This document shows positions 63,764 to 64,000 of a stretch of DNA of 64,000 bases, piece after piece. The notes beneath the pieces were generated by a model. It worked only from the letters and a program-made list of their open reading frames with translations, had not been told where the DNA came from and searched no databases. Both the position numbers and the translations under genes were made by a program. This stretch comes from an uncultured Eubacteriales bacterium. Lineage in GTDB: Bacteria > Bacillota > Clostridia > Lachnospirales > Lachnospiraceae. How positions within the stretch are numbered: position 1 is the stretch's first letter; the number at the start of each line of letters is the position of its first letter. The DNA lies in assembly GCA_900315425.1 (NCBI GenBank), contig OMZA01000001.1, forward strand, positions 62,001 to 126,000, in the 5' to 3' direction.

Positions 63764-64000
63764 ATGAAACTCATAATACAGATACCTTGCTACAATGAAG
63801 CAGAGACTCTTGAGATTGCTTTAAATGACCTTCCAAGACAGATTGAAGGGGTTGATGAAATAGAATACCTTATCATTAACGACGGAAGTAAAGATGATAC
63901 AGTTAAAGTAGCAAGAAACTGGGGTGTGGACTACATTGTTGACTTAAAGAGAAACAAAGGACTTGCTCATGGATTTATGGCAGGTATTGATGCATGTCTT
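63764..64000 (+). CDS. Polyprenyl-phosphate-type family 2 glycosyltransferase (3' end outside window)
   Basis: The first 79 codons only. MKLIIQIPCYNEAETLEIAL is the start of a GT-A fold, and LIINDGSKDDTV carries the D-G-S nucleotide-sugar motif; NKGLAHGFMAGIDACL is the DPM1/CsbB-like segment. GGAGG lies 7 nt before the ATG. Follows the YfhO-like gene by 96 bp, so it probably makes the lipid-linked sugar that YfhO uses. A TATAAT lies about 80 bp upstream. Confidence 0.88.
   Translation, partial: MKLIIQIPCYNEAETLEIALNDLPRQIEGVDEIEYLIINDGSKDDTVKVARNWGVDYIVDLKRNKGLAHGFMAGIDACL

Overview
The window is chromosomal DNA from a low-GC Gram-positive anaerobe, most likely a member of the Lachnospiraceae (Clostridia). 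The evidence is the AT-rich coding sequence, strong AGGAGG-type ribosome binding sites, and the gene set: DUF5717/DUF5716-like proteins beside valS, AddAB, a cdaA-cdaR-glmM operon, a DUF1836 protein, a SEC-C protein and many short conserved proteins of that family. No rRNA, tRNA, CRISPR array, insertion sequence or integrase was seen. The contig is cut at both ends, inside a large DUF5717-like gene on the left and a glycosyltransferase on the right.

Layout. 1-6.6 kb: a large TPR/helical protein, an Hsp70-like protein, a TPR protein and valS. 6.6-20.5 kb: folC, a 47-residue protein, a zinc-ribbon/TPR membrane protein, nadE, addB, addA, an S66 peptidase and a YwlG-like protein, mostly tightly packed. 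20.6-29.3 kb: degV (minus strand), a Mrp ATPase, two tandem type I signal peptidases, a membrane protein, purA, deoC, a diguanylate cyclase and a SEC-C protein. 38.8-49.1 kb: a cold-shock protein, hslO and a methyltransferase (minus strand), a PHP hydrolase, DUF1836, a PspA-YdjG-YdjI-like envelope-stress cluster and pcrA. 49.1-64 kb: rlmD, membrane proteins, cdaA-cdaR-HPr-glmM-glycosyltransferase, leuA behind a long leader, and a YfhO-like protein beside a polyprenyl-phosphate-type glycosyltransferase.

The unusual part is a compositionally distinct island of about 9.4 kb (about 29.38-38.73 kb). It uses CAA for glutamine where the flanking genes use CAG. It encodes an NHLM-type export machine: a minimal HlyD-like protein, a C39-peptidase ABC transporter and a second ABC transporter. 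Around this lie seven intact double-glycine leader peptides (P1-P7), at least three decayed copies, and an atypical response regulator with a SARP-type DNA-binding domain. No lanthionine synthetase, radical SAM enzyme, YcaO or other tailoring enzyme is present. Five leaders are nearly identical 38-residue sequences and two are cut down to 14-15 residues, while the cargo domains are mostly unrelated. Several cargos carry CxxC...H...C or CxxC...H...H patterns that look like small zinc-binding domains.

Four promoters in the island share one architecture: two heptamers (TTGATAT) at an 11-bp period, then exactly 11 bp, then a -10 box. Three lie before cargo genes and one before the transporter operon. 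The heptamer pair with 11-bp period is what the SARP family is known to bind, so the regulator gene in the island probably controls both cargo and exporter. My reading is a self-contained, SARP-switched secretion system for unmodified, possibly metal-binding small proteins of unknown purpose (bacteriocin, toxin or signal). The function is inference; the gene layout, leaders and repeat spacing are read directly from the sequence.
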